Shown here piece after piece: positions 9,684 through 18,630 of a stretch of 64,000 bases of DNA. A program made the position numbers and the translations under genes. Under the pieces are notes generated by a model, which was given only the letters and a program-made list of their open reading frames with translations, did no database searches and had not been told where the DNA came from. Each line of letters begins with the position of its first letter. Position 1 is the first letter of the stretch. Source of the DNA: Pasteurella bettyae CCUG 2042 (GTDB lineage Bacteria; Pseudomonadota; Gammaproteobacteria; Enterobacterales; Pasteurellaceae). The stretch is taken from positions 186,001 through 250,000 of the forward strand of contig NZ_AJSX01000007.1 of the NCBI RefSeq assembly GCF_000262245.1. Direction: 5' to 3'.

Positions 9684-12600
9684 TTAAAATAGCTTATCTA
9701 AACATTCAATCAGTGCACGCTGAGGTTTATCAAAATACACTCCATAGTTTGCATTTTTACCATTCATGCCACGAACAAAACAATACAATATACCACCAAA
9801 ATCCCGATCATAATTATAGTTTGGCAAACGTTGTTTTAAATAACGGTGCATTGCCACACTGTACAATAAATATTGCAAATCATAATGTTCTTGCTTTATC
9901 GCATGAGATAAATGTTCTTTTGCGTAACAATTCAAATGATTACCCAAAAAATTGGATTTATAGTCAAGCACATAATATTGACCATTATGGCGGAATGCTA
10001 AATCGATAAATCCTTTTAACATTCCTTTAATTTGCTCAAACTCATAATATTCTGATTGAATAGAATGATATTGTGCAATTATCTGATTAAACGCTTTTAC
10101 ATCTAAAGTATTTTCAATTTTTAAATAGAATTGCATTTCTTTTACACAATCCTTTAGATTGAGATTAGATAAACTAAAACTGTTAGCCTGTAATAATGGC
10201 GTGGTTAACAATTGGTTCATCCACTGAATAAGAGGTTCTTTCCAGGATTTCTCTAATTGCACTATTTCCAATAATCTATCAATCAAGACATCATCTAGTG
10301 GTTTGCTAAAATCTTGCTTTTCGAAGAAATAATGCAGTGCCGTTCCCACCGCCATACCACGTGGAAAATCAAAGGGTGAATAGCCTACAGGATAATCTGT
10401 GACGTTGTCATTTAACTCAACATTATTTTCGATAAAATCCATAGAGAGTTCTGAATCGACATCTTTTGCACTATCTAAAATTTCTGAAAATCCTACCGCA
10501 CTTTCAAGAGTTAATAATTCAGTAGGTTTATTTTTGGCATGAGATAAGTCATTCATACGTTTTAATGAACTGAAACTATTTACTCCCCAATCTCGTTCAA
10601 TATTGCCATGGGAAATTTTAGCTTGATATTGTTTGGCTGGCTTCTCTGGTGAATACATTTCGCCTTGCACTTCATCTATGTTATAGCGTGCAATATTTTC
10701 TTGATTCACTTTTTCTACTAAATGATCTAATAAGTCAGTTGTACAATATTTTTGTTTAGGCGCATCTAAACCAATTTCACCTTCTGATAAGGCATATAAC
10801 AATGCATTCCACTGAGCAGAAAACTCGTTAGCTAAACCTATCGATAAATGATATTTCGCTCTCGTTAATGCCACATAGAGTAAGCGCATTTCTTCAGCAT
10901 AACTTTCTTTAATCACCGCATCATTGTGTTGTTTTTCCATATCCCATAGGACGGATTGCTTTTCTTCATTATAATAAGTCGCAATGGTGCTATTATTCCC
11001 CTTTGCTTTAGCGCCAATAAAAGGTAACCATACTATAGAATATTCAAGCCCCTTTGATTTATGGATAGTGACAATTTTTACTAAATCTTGCTCACTTTCT
11101 AAACGAAGTGCCTGTTCATCTTGACGATTTTCACCACGAATCTGACGTTCAAACCAACGTAATAACGCTGAATCACTTTCATTTAATGCTGTAGCCTCTT
11201 GTAATAATTCAGCTAAATGAAGTAAATCGGTTACACGACGTTCACCATTAGCCATATTAATCAATTTTTGTGGAATTTGCTCAGCTAAGAATAATTGATG
11301 CAACATTGCTAAAACACCTTGATGTCGCCATGTTCGTTGATAATTCAAAAAACGATTAATCCATTGTTCCCAATCATTTTCATTTTGTTTTAAATGCTGA
11401 ATTTCTGCACTTGTTAAACAAAATACTGAAGTGGCGATAGCATTTAATACGTTGCGTTCACTAAACGGATTTAAACAAGCTTCTAAAATCAATAGCAATT
11501 CTTTTGCTTCATCACAATCAAATACATTACTTCGATCAGATAAATATACCGAGGAAATGTTAAATGCCTGCAGCGCATTTTTGACTAATCCAGCTTCATA
11601 ACCGTTACGGACTAAAACCGCAATATCTTTAGGTCTAAGTGCCTCTAGTCCCTTATCTGTACGAAACCCCGTTTTATTTTGTAACGCCCCCATAAGCCAT
11701 TGAGAAATAGTTTTTGCACAAACTTCTGCAAGTTGTTCATTAGAAGGATTATCACCTAAATAAAAACCTAACGGAGCTTCTGTATTTCCATTTACTTCAA
11801 AACGCCCTTGTGGTTTACCTGCACCTACAGCTAAGAAATCAATATTTTGATATAAGAAAGGTTGTGTATTAGTAAAATCAAAAATTTGATTAACTGAATG
11901 AAGAAGATTTTCTTCTGAACGATAATTTTTATTTAAGGTAAAACGTTGTTTAGCTTGTTCTGCGGCTTTAAGATAAGTGAAAATATCCGCACCACGAAAT
12001 TGATAAATCGCCTGTTTAGGATCGCCAATCATCACAAACCCCGTATTAGCATTTTGAGGCGCAATATAAATTGTCGAGAAAATTTTATATTGCTGGCTAT
12101 CCGTATCCTGAAATTCATCGATCATAGCAAAAGGATATTGCTGTCTAATAAGTTGGGCTAATTTTTCTCCATGAGTTGAAGTCAATGCTTCTTTTAATAA
12201 ACGCAATAAATCGTCAAAACTCTTCTCTTGATGATTAAGTTTATAATCTTTAAGTTGGGTTTTAATCCATTGAATATAATGATAATAAAACACCTGAACA
12301 TATAATGGATGATTTTGATATTTAATAACCACTTTATCTGCTGATTCAAACACAGCATGTGAAACAGGTTGATCTTTAGTAAGATAACTATCCATAGCTG
12401 ATTGATTAAAATATTTAGACAGCGCTTCGGGTATAGATAGATCCGTAGGATTATTTGCCCATTCTCGAATAGCTTGAAAACGCCCAGGTAAATGATTAGA
12501 TTTAAAAGAAGCACCTTTAATTAATTTTTTATCTTTTGCTTCATCAATTAATCGAATAATTTCTTCTTCATGTGCTAACCAAGTGGCTTTTAATGCATTT

Positions 12601-13328
12601 AATTCATGAATATCCTTTTCAATATATTGATGAATAAAATCCTCAAAATTTAAAGCTAATAATTTAGGATCGACTATATCAATACCTATTTCATCATTAG
12701 TAACAAATTTCTGAATTTTCTTTAATAGTTCTGCTGGCGTCCCTAAATGATGATAAATGTAATTAGTTGCTTCAAAAGATAAAGGATAAAAATGTTCTCT
12801 CCACAGTTCATTAGTAAGACGAGTTAGCAACGCTGATTCATCAGTGACTAATTCAAGATTAAAGTGAATACCAGAATTAAACGCATATTGCATTAACATT
12901 CGACGGCAAAAACCATGAATAGTATAAATCGCAGCTAAATCCATATTTTGCTCGGCGATCTTTAAACGCTGAATTGTTGCTTTTAAATCTAACTGTTCAA
13001 CAACATCTACAATAAATTCATTATCAGTTTTAATAAATATAGCTTTGTCTTGATTCTCTGAATATTGTTCAAACTGTTGTTTAGCTAAATGAATTCGATT
13101 ACGAATACGTTCACGCAACTCTTGCGTTGCAGCCTCTGTAAAGGTGACAACTAAAATTTCTTCCACCGATAAAGGCTTATTAAAACAATTTTCCCCTATT
13201 TGCAGTAACAAACGCAGATATAGCGAAACCATCGTAAAGGTTTTACCCGTACCCGCAGAAGCCTCAATTAAAACAATGGAGTTTAAAGGTGTTGAAATAG
13301 GATTGAGTGGAAAAAATTCTTTCGTCAT
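9684..13328 (-). CDS. recB: Exodeoxyribonuclease V beta subunit RecB
   Basis: This 1214-residue UvrD-type helicase-nuclease has Walker A EASAGTGKTFTM (residues about 23-34), motif II DEFQDTD, helicase motif VTIHKSKGLEY, and a C-terminal RecB nuclease domain with the conserved LDYKSN signature near residue 1150. It is the 3'-5' motor and nuclease of RecBCD. It is transcribed ahead of recD. Upstream lie a USS (13406-13414), a weak promoter-like TTTCAA-17-TAAAAT on the minus strand, and a strong terminator that shields it from the restriction cassette. Confidence 0.96.
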   Translation of the reverse strand: MTKEFFPLNPISTPLNSIVLIEASAGTGKTFTMVSLYLRLLLQIGENCFNKPLSVEEILVVTFTEAATQELRERIRNRIHLAKQQFEQYSENQDKAIFIKTDNEFIVDVVEQLDLKATIQRLKIAEQNMDLAAIYTIHGFCRRMLMQYAFNSGIHFNLELVTDESALLTRLTNELWREHFYPLSFEATNYIYHHLGTPAELLKKIQKFVTNDEIGIDIVDPKLLALNFEDFIHQYIEKDIHELNALKATWLAHEEEIIRLIDEAKDKKLIKGASFKSNHLPGRFQAIREWANNPTDLSIPEALSKYFNQSAMDSYLTKDQPVSHAVFESADKVVIKYQNHPLYVQVFYYHYIQWIKTQLKDYKLNHQEKSFDDLLRLLKEALTSTHGEKLAQLIRQQYPFAMIDEFQDTDSQQYKIFSTIYIAPQNANTGFVMIGDPKQAIYQFRGADIFTYLKAAEQAKQRFTLNKNYRSEENLLHSVNQIFDFTNTQPFLYQNIDFLAVGAGKPQGRFEVNGNTEAPLGFYLGDNPSNEQLAEVCAKTISQWLMGALQNKTGFRTDKGLEALRPKDIAVLVRNGYEAGLVKNALQAFNISSVYLSDRSNVFDCDEAKELLLILEACLNPFSERNVLNAIATSVFCLTSAEIQHLKQNENDWEQWINRFLNYQRTWRHQGVLAMLHQLFLAEQIPQKLINMANGERRVTDLLHLAELLQEATALNESDSALLRWFERQIRGENRQDEQALRLESEQDLVKIVTIHKSKGLEYSIVWLPFIGAKAKGNNSTIATYYNEEKQSVLWDMEKQHNDAVIKESYAEEMRLLYVALTRAKYHLSIGLANEFSAQWNALLYALSEGEIGLDAPKQKYCTTDLLDHLVEKVNQENIARYNIDEVQGEMYSPEKPAKQYQAKISHGNIERDWGVNSFSSLKRMNDLSHAKNKPTELLTLESAVGFSEILDSAKDVDSELSMDFIENNVELNDNVTDYPVGYSPFDFPRGMAVGTALHYFFEKQDFSKPLDDVLIDRLLEIVQLEKSWKEPLIQWMNQLLTTPLLQANSFSLSNLNLKDCVKEMQFYLKIENTLDVKAFNQIIAQYHSIQSEYYEFEQIKGMLKGFIDLAFRHNGQYYVLDYKSNFLGNHLNCYAKEHLSHAIKQEHYDLQYLLYSVAMHRYLKQRLPNYNYDRDFGGILYCFVRGMNGKNANYGVYFDKPQRALIECLDKLF

Positions 13329-13422
13329 ATGAATAAATATTTTAGCTACATATAATATTCATTTTAGCAAAAATCCTATTAATTTGAAAAATTCTTAAAA
13401 ATCTAACCGCACTTTTACACAT

Positions 13423-13456
13423 AAAAAGCCTATATTCTTTGGAATATAGGCTTTTT
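13423..13456. terminator. Bidirectional terminator between res remnant and recB
   Basis: A perfect 15-bp stem, AAAAAGCCTATATTC (13423-13437) with GAATATAGGCTTTTT (13442-13456), has a 4-base loop and T-runs on both strands. It isolates recB from read-through out of the insert. Confidence 0.85.
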
Positions 13457-13802
13457 AACTATCAATATGGTTTAAACATAATTAAAAACTTTACGGTAAT
13501 TCATCGTGTTAATCGGCTCAAAGCTGTCATCAAAAACACTGTCATTTTTGACCACACTTAATAAACCTTTGCTGACCTTGATTTCGCTTTGCACCGTGCG
13601 TATGCCTGTTGGTGTGAATTTGTTGGCATTGTCGCGCAGGTATTGCGTGAATAATGCCAAAAATGCCGCTTCATCTTTGATTTTGTATTGCAACAAGGCT
13701 TTTTGGTTAATCGTTTCCCACAAGGCTTTGAGTTCATCGTATTTGCCCACGCGCATTTTGACTTTGCTGGTTTTATCGCCCGAACGGGTAATTTTGCCGT
13801 TT

Positions 13803-13817
13803 TTCAGGCTGCCTGAA
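13803..13817. repeat. Neisseriaceae-type DNA uptake sequence 1
   Basis: TTCAGGCTGCCTGAA contains AGGCTGCCTGAA (13806-13817, + strand), which matches the Simonsiella dialect. Its minus strand reads AGGCAGCCTGAA, the Kingella dialect. It lies inside res and encodes SGSL. Confidence 0.8.
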
Positions 13818-14420
13818 ACTTCAAACGCTTTGGGAAACATTTTTTTGGTTTCGGCAAAACCCTTTTCCACAAAAAAATCATTGTCATCAGTCAAATCCGC
13901 CAATTTATGGCGTATGCTTTTCTTGCTTTCATTGGGATAGGCTGCCAAGATTTTTTCAATCAATTCATCGTTTAATGCGGCAAAAACCATCGGTTTTGCC
14001 ACCGCACTATTGACTTCGGCGGTCAATTTTTCCACAAAATCGCTTTCGTTGCTGTCCACAAAATAGTTTAAGAAAAATTGATGGTCTTTGACCCTTGCCA
14101 TATATTCGTTCACAGGCAAACGCAAGTCGCGCCCTACTTCCTGCAATTTACTGGTTTCGCTGCCGCTGGAACGCAATTTGCAAATCTGAAACACATTCGG
14201 ATTATCCCAACCTTCGCGCAACGTCCATTTGGAAAACACAAAACGGCGCGGATTATCCAGCGACAGCAATTTTTCTTTATCGTGCAGAATTTCATTCACT
14301 TCCTGCTCGATTTTGTCGTCTTTGTCGCTGTTGTCTTGGGAAAAATAACCGCCGTGGGTTTGGGCAATGTCCTTTAACGCCCTTTGCCAATACTGGCGCA
14401 AAAAATCATTGCTTTCGTTT

Positions 14421-14435
14421 TTCAGGCAGCCTGAA
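14421..14435. repeat. Neisseriaceae-type DNA uptake sequence 2
   Basis: TTCAGGCAGCCTGAA contains AGGCAGCCTGAA (14424-14435, + strand). It is within res and encodes the SGCL stretch. Confidence 0.8.
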
Positions 14436-15295
14436 AGTTGGCTTTTTTCATCACGATAACCTGCAATATCGTCAATAAAAAACAAGGTCAGCGGTTTAAT
14501 CCGTCCGCCGCTGCGTGTGAGTAATTGTTTTTCCAGCGCAAAATGCTGCCGTACCGCTTGGCGCATCATTTTGTCGCGCACGGTATCGCTGTAAGAATAA
14601 GGGTTAATGCCATCGCCTTTTTTCAACTCCACGCCATTACTTAATACCAGCGTGGTTTTGTTCATTTCTGCCACAAACAAATCGTCAATTGCCTGATGAA
14701 CACAGCTTAAATTATCGCCTTTGCTTAATTTAAATTCTTGTTTATTTAAAACAAAAGTCGCTTCTTTGCCGTCTAAATCCAGCAATTTAATCCGTTCGCC
14801 ATTGTCGCCGTCAATCTGTTCGGTAAAGGCGCGAATGCCTTTGACCAAATCATCATTAAACGCGTCAATCGCGGTTAGGCGATACAGCAAATTTTCAAAT
14901 TGATTATTAAACGTCGCACCATAACGCAAAATAAATTGGGCATTGAATTTCAACAAATTTTCCCAAGTTTTTTTGTCTTTGGGGAATTTATGCGGCTCGT
15001 CCACAATCACAAAGGGCTTAACCGCCGCTAGTGCCTCAAACGGCACGGCGTATTTATCCTTAATCAAGCGACTGCCGTCATTGCCTTTATCCTTGCCAGC
15101 CATCGTGTCGGAATTAATCATTCCAGCATTAATCAGCAAAATATGGATTTTTTGCTTGTCGTCAGTTTCCACAAAACGCACGATTTCCGCTGGCATAAAG
15201 GCTTTTTTTGCCTTGGCTTTTTGGCTTTCCACCACATACAACTTAATTTCTTTTTCGCAATAACGCCCGGCAAAATCCTTGCGAAAATGCTCGGC

Positions 15296-15304
15296 AAGTG
15301 CGGT
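15296..15304 (+). repeat. Pasteurellaceae USS inside res (first copy)
   Basis: Perfect AAGTGCGGT lies inside the otherwise Neisseria-like res gene. A second perfect copy is at 15379-15387. Chance expectation for a 9-mer in about 4 kb, both strands, is roughly 0.03. Confidence 0.75.
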
Positions 15305-15524
15305 GCTTTCTAGGAAGTTTTTTGTGCCAGCCTTAATGGAAAGGGTCGGCACAACCACAATAAACTTAAACACGCCCAAAGTGCGGTTGAGTTCAAACAT
15401 CGTTTTGGTGTAAGTGTAGGTTTTGCCCGTGCCTGTTTCCATTGCAATATCAAGCACATTGCTGCCTGAAAGCGGCACATCATCTACGCTGTTAAACTGC
15501 TGAATTTGGCGTAAATTATCGGCT

Positions 15525-15539
15525 TTCAGGCTGCCTGAA
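15525..15539. repeat. Neisseriaceae-type DNA uptake sequence 3
   Basis: TTCAGGCTGCCTGAA (AGGCTGCCTGAA at 15528-15539) lies near the 5' end of res, encoding FSGSL. A further 11-of-12 match lies in mod at 15926-15937 (minus strand CGGCTGCCTGAA). Confidence 0.8.
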
Positions 15540-15664
15540 AACACGATTTCGGGGTTTTCATCACGGCTGCCCTGTTTTAAATGCACGCAGTCAAACAGGC
15601 TCAAAACCGACTCAATCGCCTTTTCTTGGTGCGGTAAATTTTTTTCGTAAGTAAAACCAGCCAT

Positions 15665-17562
15665 TTACACCCTCACCAACACGCTTAAATTGCTTAACCC
15701 TTTTTTATTGGCATAGGTTTTCACTGCTTGTGCCAATTCTTTTTGCATTGCGCTTTCCATATTTTGGCTAAATAACACAATGCGTTCGGGGATAAAATCC
15801 TTGTCGTTATCCAATTTTTCAATCAAAGCTTTAACGCATTCGGACGAAAAACCGCTCGCCAACAAATACAAATGCTGACGGCAGTAATACGCCGTATAGC
15901 CTGCCAAATCAATGGTTTGTACCTTTTCAGGCAGCCGTGATCCGTCATAGACACGCCAAGTGGTGAAAAGCGTGTGTAATTGTTCATCGCTCAACATAGC
16001 GTTTTGCGTATAGGGTAATTCAGGCTGTGTCGGGTTAAAATCCGTATCCAATGCAGTCTGAAAATTCAGTTCGGTTTGGAAAATTTTAAAGCCCAAATCG
16101 CCTGAATAATCAGGGTTTTCCGTTTTGATTTTGGCGGCGGCTAATTCAATTCTTGCTTTGGTAATGCCAAAAATGGTTTGATAGCCAGCTTTGATAGCTT
16201 CTACTTTAGGTTTTTCTGGAATTTGAATACAAATAAAACGGCGATTTCCTTTGTCATTTTTATTCATATCCATCACGGCGTGGGCGGTTGTGCCAGAACC
16301 TGAAAAAAAATCTAAAACCAAATGATTATCGGTAGATGAAGTAGCTAATTGTAAAATTCTTTTTAATAAAGTAATTCCTTTAGGGTCATTAAAAATTCCT
16401 TTTCCTAACAAATCGGCAACTTCTTCATTATTTCCATGTGAATGCCCAACTTCTTCATATCCCCATAACGTTCCGCAAGTTACACCATTGCGAACTTCGC
16501 TAAGATATGTTTTTTTGTCTACTCCTCCATTCTTATTAAAATATAAAGCTCCTTCTTCATATAATTCTTGCAATCGAGCTTTTGAATATCTTGGATAGCG
16601 ACCTGTTGGAGCTGTCCATGTTATTCCATTTGAAAATTCAATAGTATAAATTCCATTTTCAGTTCCACTTCGTGCATGAATTGGAGTTGCTTTCCAAGCA
16701 CCTTTCGGGTCATTATCACGATTTTTATAATCTTTATTCTATTTTTCTGTTCTTTCTAATAAATTTAGAGAGAAAATCGTTCTACTTTTTGAATAACACA
16801 GAATGTGTTCATGTTGATATGAAATGTCCGTATCATTGGAAACGGTATATTTATTGTTCCAAATAAAACTGCCAACAAAATTCTCTTCCCCAAACACTTC
16901 ATCACACAAAATCTTTAATTGCGCCTGTTCATTGTCATCAATGCTGATAAAAATCACGCCATCATCGCGCAACAATTCACGCGCAATATACAAACGCGGA
17001 TACATAAACGTCAGCCACGCGCTGTGGGAATTGGATTTTTTCGCGGTAAATTCCAGCACACGTTTGGCGTCTCCAATCTCCATACCGCCCAATTGCGCCA
17101 AAGTTTCAGGCGTAAATTTGCGGTCATCTTGATAGACAAAACCTCCGAACCAGTGTTATACGGTGGGTCAATGTAAATCATTTTGACGGCGTTTTTGTAG
17201 GCGTTTTTCAGGTGTTTCAACACTCCCAAATTGTCGCCTTTAATCAGCTGGTTTTCGCTGTTGGTATTTTCAGTCTTTTGATTGTGTTCAATATTTTCAG
17301 CCAGCAAAGTTTCAGGCGGCGTGTCTCTCAACACTTTGGCATAGGACTTACCCAGCCAATTTAAGCTGTAACCTTCTTTTTGAGTGGTAACGCCTTTTGC
17401 GTGCAATTCTTCCGCCATTTTTTCAGGCAGGAATGCGCCATGTTTGTCAAAGCAGTTGGGGAAATGCTGTTTTAAGAATGCCAGCCGTTCGTTTTCGCGC
17501 GGAGCTTGGCTTTCAGGCTGTGTGTTTGATGAAAACAAGATTTCTTGGGTAATGTTACTCAT
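15665..17562 (-). pseudogene. Type III DNA adenine methyltransferase Mod, disrupted by a frameshift and an amber codon
   Basis: Three pieces together make one beta-class N6-adenine methyltransferase of about 630 residues: an N-terminal part with catalytic motif IDPPYNTGSE, the target-recognition region, and a C-terminal part with the SAM-binding motif DFFSGSGTTAHA. After GSE near 17143 one base is missing from a G run, since GSEGFVYQDD is expected; the original frame then runs out at 17011. The second frame meets a TAG at 16739-16741 but is otherwise open in the same frame through to 15665, so that break is a nonsense codon. The start ATG at 17562 follows AAGGGGTAATGCA. A GCACA repeat tract lies about 50 bases upstream. 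Sequencing error is an alternative explanation for either lesion. Confidence 0.85.
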
Positions 17563-17599
17563 TGCATTACCCCTTGTTTTATTGAGGAACTATTGAGAT

Positions 17600-17653
17600 T
17601 TAGTGTACAATTGTGCTGTGCTGTGCTGTGCTGTGCTGTGCTGTGCTTGCCAT
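17600..17653 (-). CDS. Short leader reading frame containing the GCACA repeats
   Basis: An ATG at 17651-17653 follows a plausible ribosome site (GAAAGGCGTAATT). It enters the pentanucleotide tract after seven bases. With the seven repeats present it encodes 17 residues and stops at TAA (17600-17602), about 37 bases before the mod ATG. With six or nine repeats it would instead stop at TGA 17559-17561, overlapping the mod start codon as ATGA. With eight it would stop at TAG 17590-17592. Whether it is translated is inference. Confidence 0.45.
   Translation of the reverse strand: MASTAQHSTAQHSTIVH
17612..17646. repeat. Seven-copy pentanucleotide tract (TGTGC on +, GCACA on -)
   Basis: Exactly seven tandem TGTGC units occur without interruption. 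Tracts of this kind mutate by slipped-strand mispairing and switch mod genes on and off in Neisseria and Pasteurellaceae (phasevarions). Here the tract lies immediately 5' of a type III mod gene and within a short reading frame. Confidence 0.92.
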
Positions 17654-17675
17654 AATTACGCCTTTCGTAAAAACT

Positions 17676-18076
17676 CTAGTTAAACAGGAACAACAGGAAG
17701 TTAATAAACCTATGCTTATTTAATGGAACACAAGATATTCGAATAAAATTCAGCAATTCCACTTTTTTATAAGGCACCGAGAATTTTGTGTCGCCAGTAA
17801 AATGCAGTTTGTAGTGTGATACCGCAAATCTGTGCATATTTGCGCAGTAGATATTTTTCAACCATGCAATGAATGTATTTTCCCTAATAGCAATGTTTTT
17901 TGAGAACCATACATAATTGTTCCTGTCTGTTCGACAAATGATTTTTTGCAATTTGAATTGCAGCAGAGATGCTTTTGATGACCGCATTTTTTGCTATTTT
18001 TAACAAAATGAGTTGACTGACAATGTAGGCAGCAAGCGATCTGTTTGGGTTTTGCCACTTTTTTTAATCTCATCAT
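17676..18076 (-). mobile_element. Degraded insertion-sequence transposase remnant
   Basis: From 18076 a frame of 72 residues begins with a zinc ribbon (CLHCQSTHFVKNSKKCGHQKHLCCNSNCKKSF in two CxxC-type pairs), as in IS1/IS1595-like transposases. It stops at 17858. The continuation appears in other frames, including a helix-turn-helix-like LQTAFYWRHKIL stretch near 17790 and a 103-residue frame at 17676-17987. No intact catalytic domain or clear terminal inverted repeats were found. I judge it a frameshifted relic, next to the 5' side of the mod repeat tract. Exact family uncertain. Confidence 0.6.
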
Positions 18077-18177
18077 TCTGAGAAACTAAAATCAAAAATT
18101 GTTATTTTTCATCATCTGAAAGGTTATTTGAACAACTATTTCAAAATATCCAATACTCTTGCGATGTCAGAGATGAT

Positions 18178-18214
18178 AAAATCCCTTACGAATCAAATCT
18201 CTATAAGGGATTTT
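18178..18214 (-). terminator. Terminator of the NCS2 permease-ychN operon
   Basis: An 11-bp stem, AAAATCCCTTA (18178-18188) with TAAGGGATTTT (18204-18214), has a 15-base loop. The minus strand ends in TTTTATC after the stem. Confidence 0.65.
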
Positions 18215-18258
18215 ATTAGATTGAACCAAATTTATCAACCGAATATCAAAACACGGTC

Positions 18259-18615
18259 TTAAAAATTAATCACTTTATCTGCCCATAAGGTCCATTCAGA
18301 TACATCATCTAAAGTCCCTAATACTACACCTTTTACTAATGGCAAATGAGTGATACCTCGTGCTTTTGTACAACTTGTGCAAAGCTTCACTTCTGCACCT
18401 AAACCTGTTAACACTTCTAAAGTTTGTTGCACATTTGACCCATCATTTGGAGCTTGTCCTGCCAAACCTGATAATACAGAATCAGAGAAACAGAACACTT
18501 TCACTTCGACTTCTTTCGGGTGTTCTTCAATCAAATTGATTGCAAAACGTAATGCGTTAAATGCTTTTTCTGTACCATAAGGTGATTCATTTAAAATAAA
18601 TAAAAGTTTTTGCAT
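18259..18615 (-). CDS. ychN: DsrE-family protein YchN
   Basis: This 118-residue protein aligns along its length with E. coli YchN (117 residues): starts MQKLLFILNESPYG, centre LAGQAPNDG, and a cysteine motif KLCTSCTKARG near residues 77-87. DsrE-fold proteins form small oligomers, and many handle sulfur on an active-site cysteine. The exact role of YchN is not known. It lies 15 bases downstream of the purine permease on the same strand, so co-transcription is likely. Confidence 0.85.
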   Translation of the reverse strand: MQKLLFILNESPYGTEKAFNALRFAINLIEEHPKEVEVKVFCFSDSVLSGLAGQAPNDGSNVQQTLEVLTGLGAEVKLCTSCTKARGITHLPLVKGVVLGTLDDVSEWTLWADKVINF

Positions 18616-18630
18616 ATTAAAGCCTTAGGA

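Larger units (their letters stand above)
13472..15664 (-). pseudogene. Type III restriction enzyme Res subunit, C-terminally truncated
   Basis: The 730 readable residues carry the SF2 helicase motor of Res enzymes: an N-terminal Q-motif-like region, Walker A METGTGKTYTY near residue 80, motif II VDEPHKF, and motif VI QEVGRDLRLP. Type III Res subunits are usually about 870-990 residues and end in a PD-(D/E)XK nuclease domain. Here the frame stops right after SFEPINTMNYRKVFNYV, so the nuclease domain is absent and DNA cleavage should be lost. The start ATG immediately follows the mod stop codon, implying translational coupling. GC content is higher than in recB. The gene contains three perfect Neisseriaceae uptake sequences and two USS. 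Confidence 0.85.

Noticed and set aside
12194-12514. Minus-strand 106-codon frame inside recB
   Set aside because: It is an out-of-frame shadow in an AT-rich part of the recB gene with low-complexity Ile/Leu content.
14078-14478. Plus-strand open frames inside res
   Set aside because: They are antisense to conserved helicase motifs of Res and have no ribosome site or recognisable domain.
16051-16062. ATGCAGTCTGAA in mod as a Neisseria AT-type uptake sequence
   Set aside because: One mismatch in the highly conserved core; noted but too weak to count with the perfect words.
16739-17101. The middle part of mod as a separate small gene
   Set aside because: It has no proper start (a TTG inside conserved LAQLGG), carries mid-domain Mod sequence, and is in the same frame as the downstream part with only one TAG between.
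17611-17650. The TGTGC tract as a CRISPR array or telomere-like repeat
   Set aside because: Units are five bases with no spacers; it is a simple-sequence tract placed in front of a mod gene.
17676-17987. A 103-residue hypothetical protein
   Set aside because: It overlaps the zinc-ribbon transposase remnant and reads as an alternate frame of the same degraded element.
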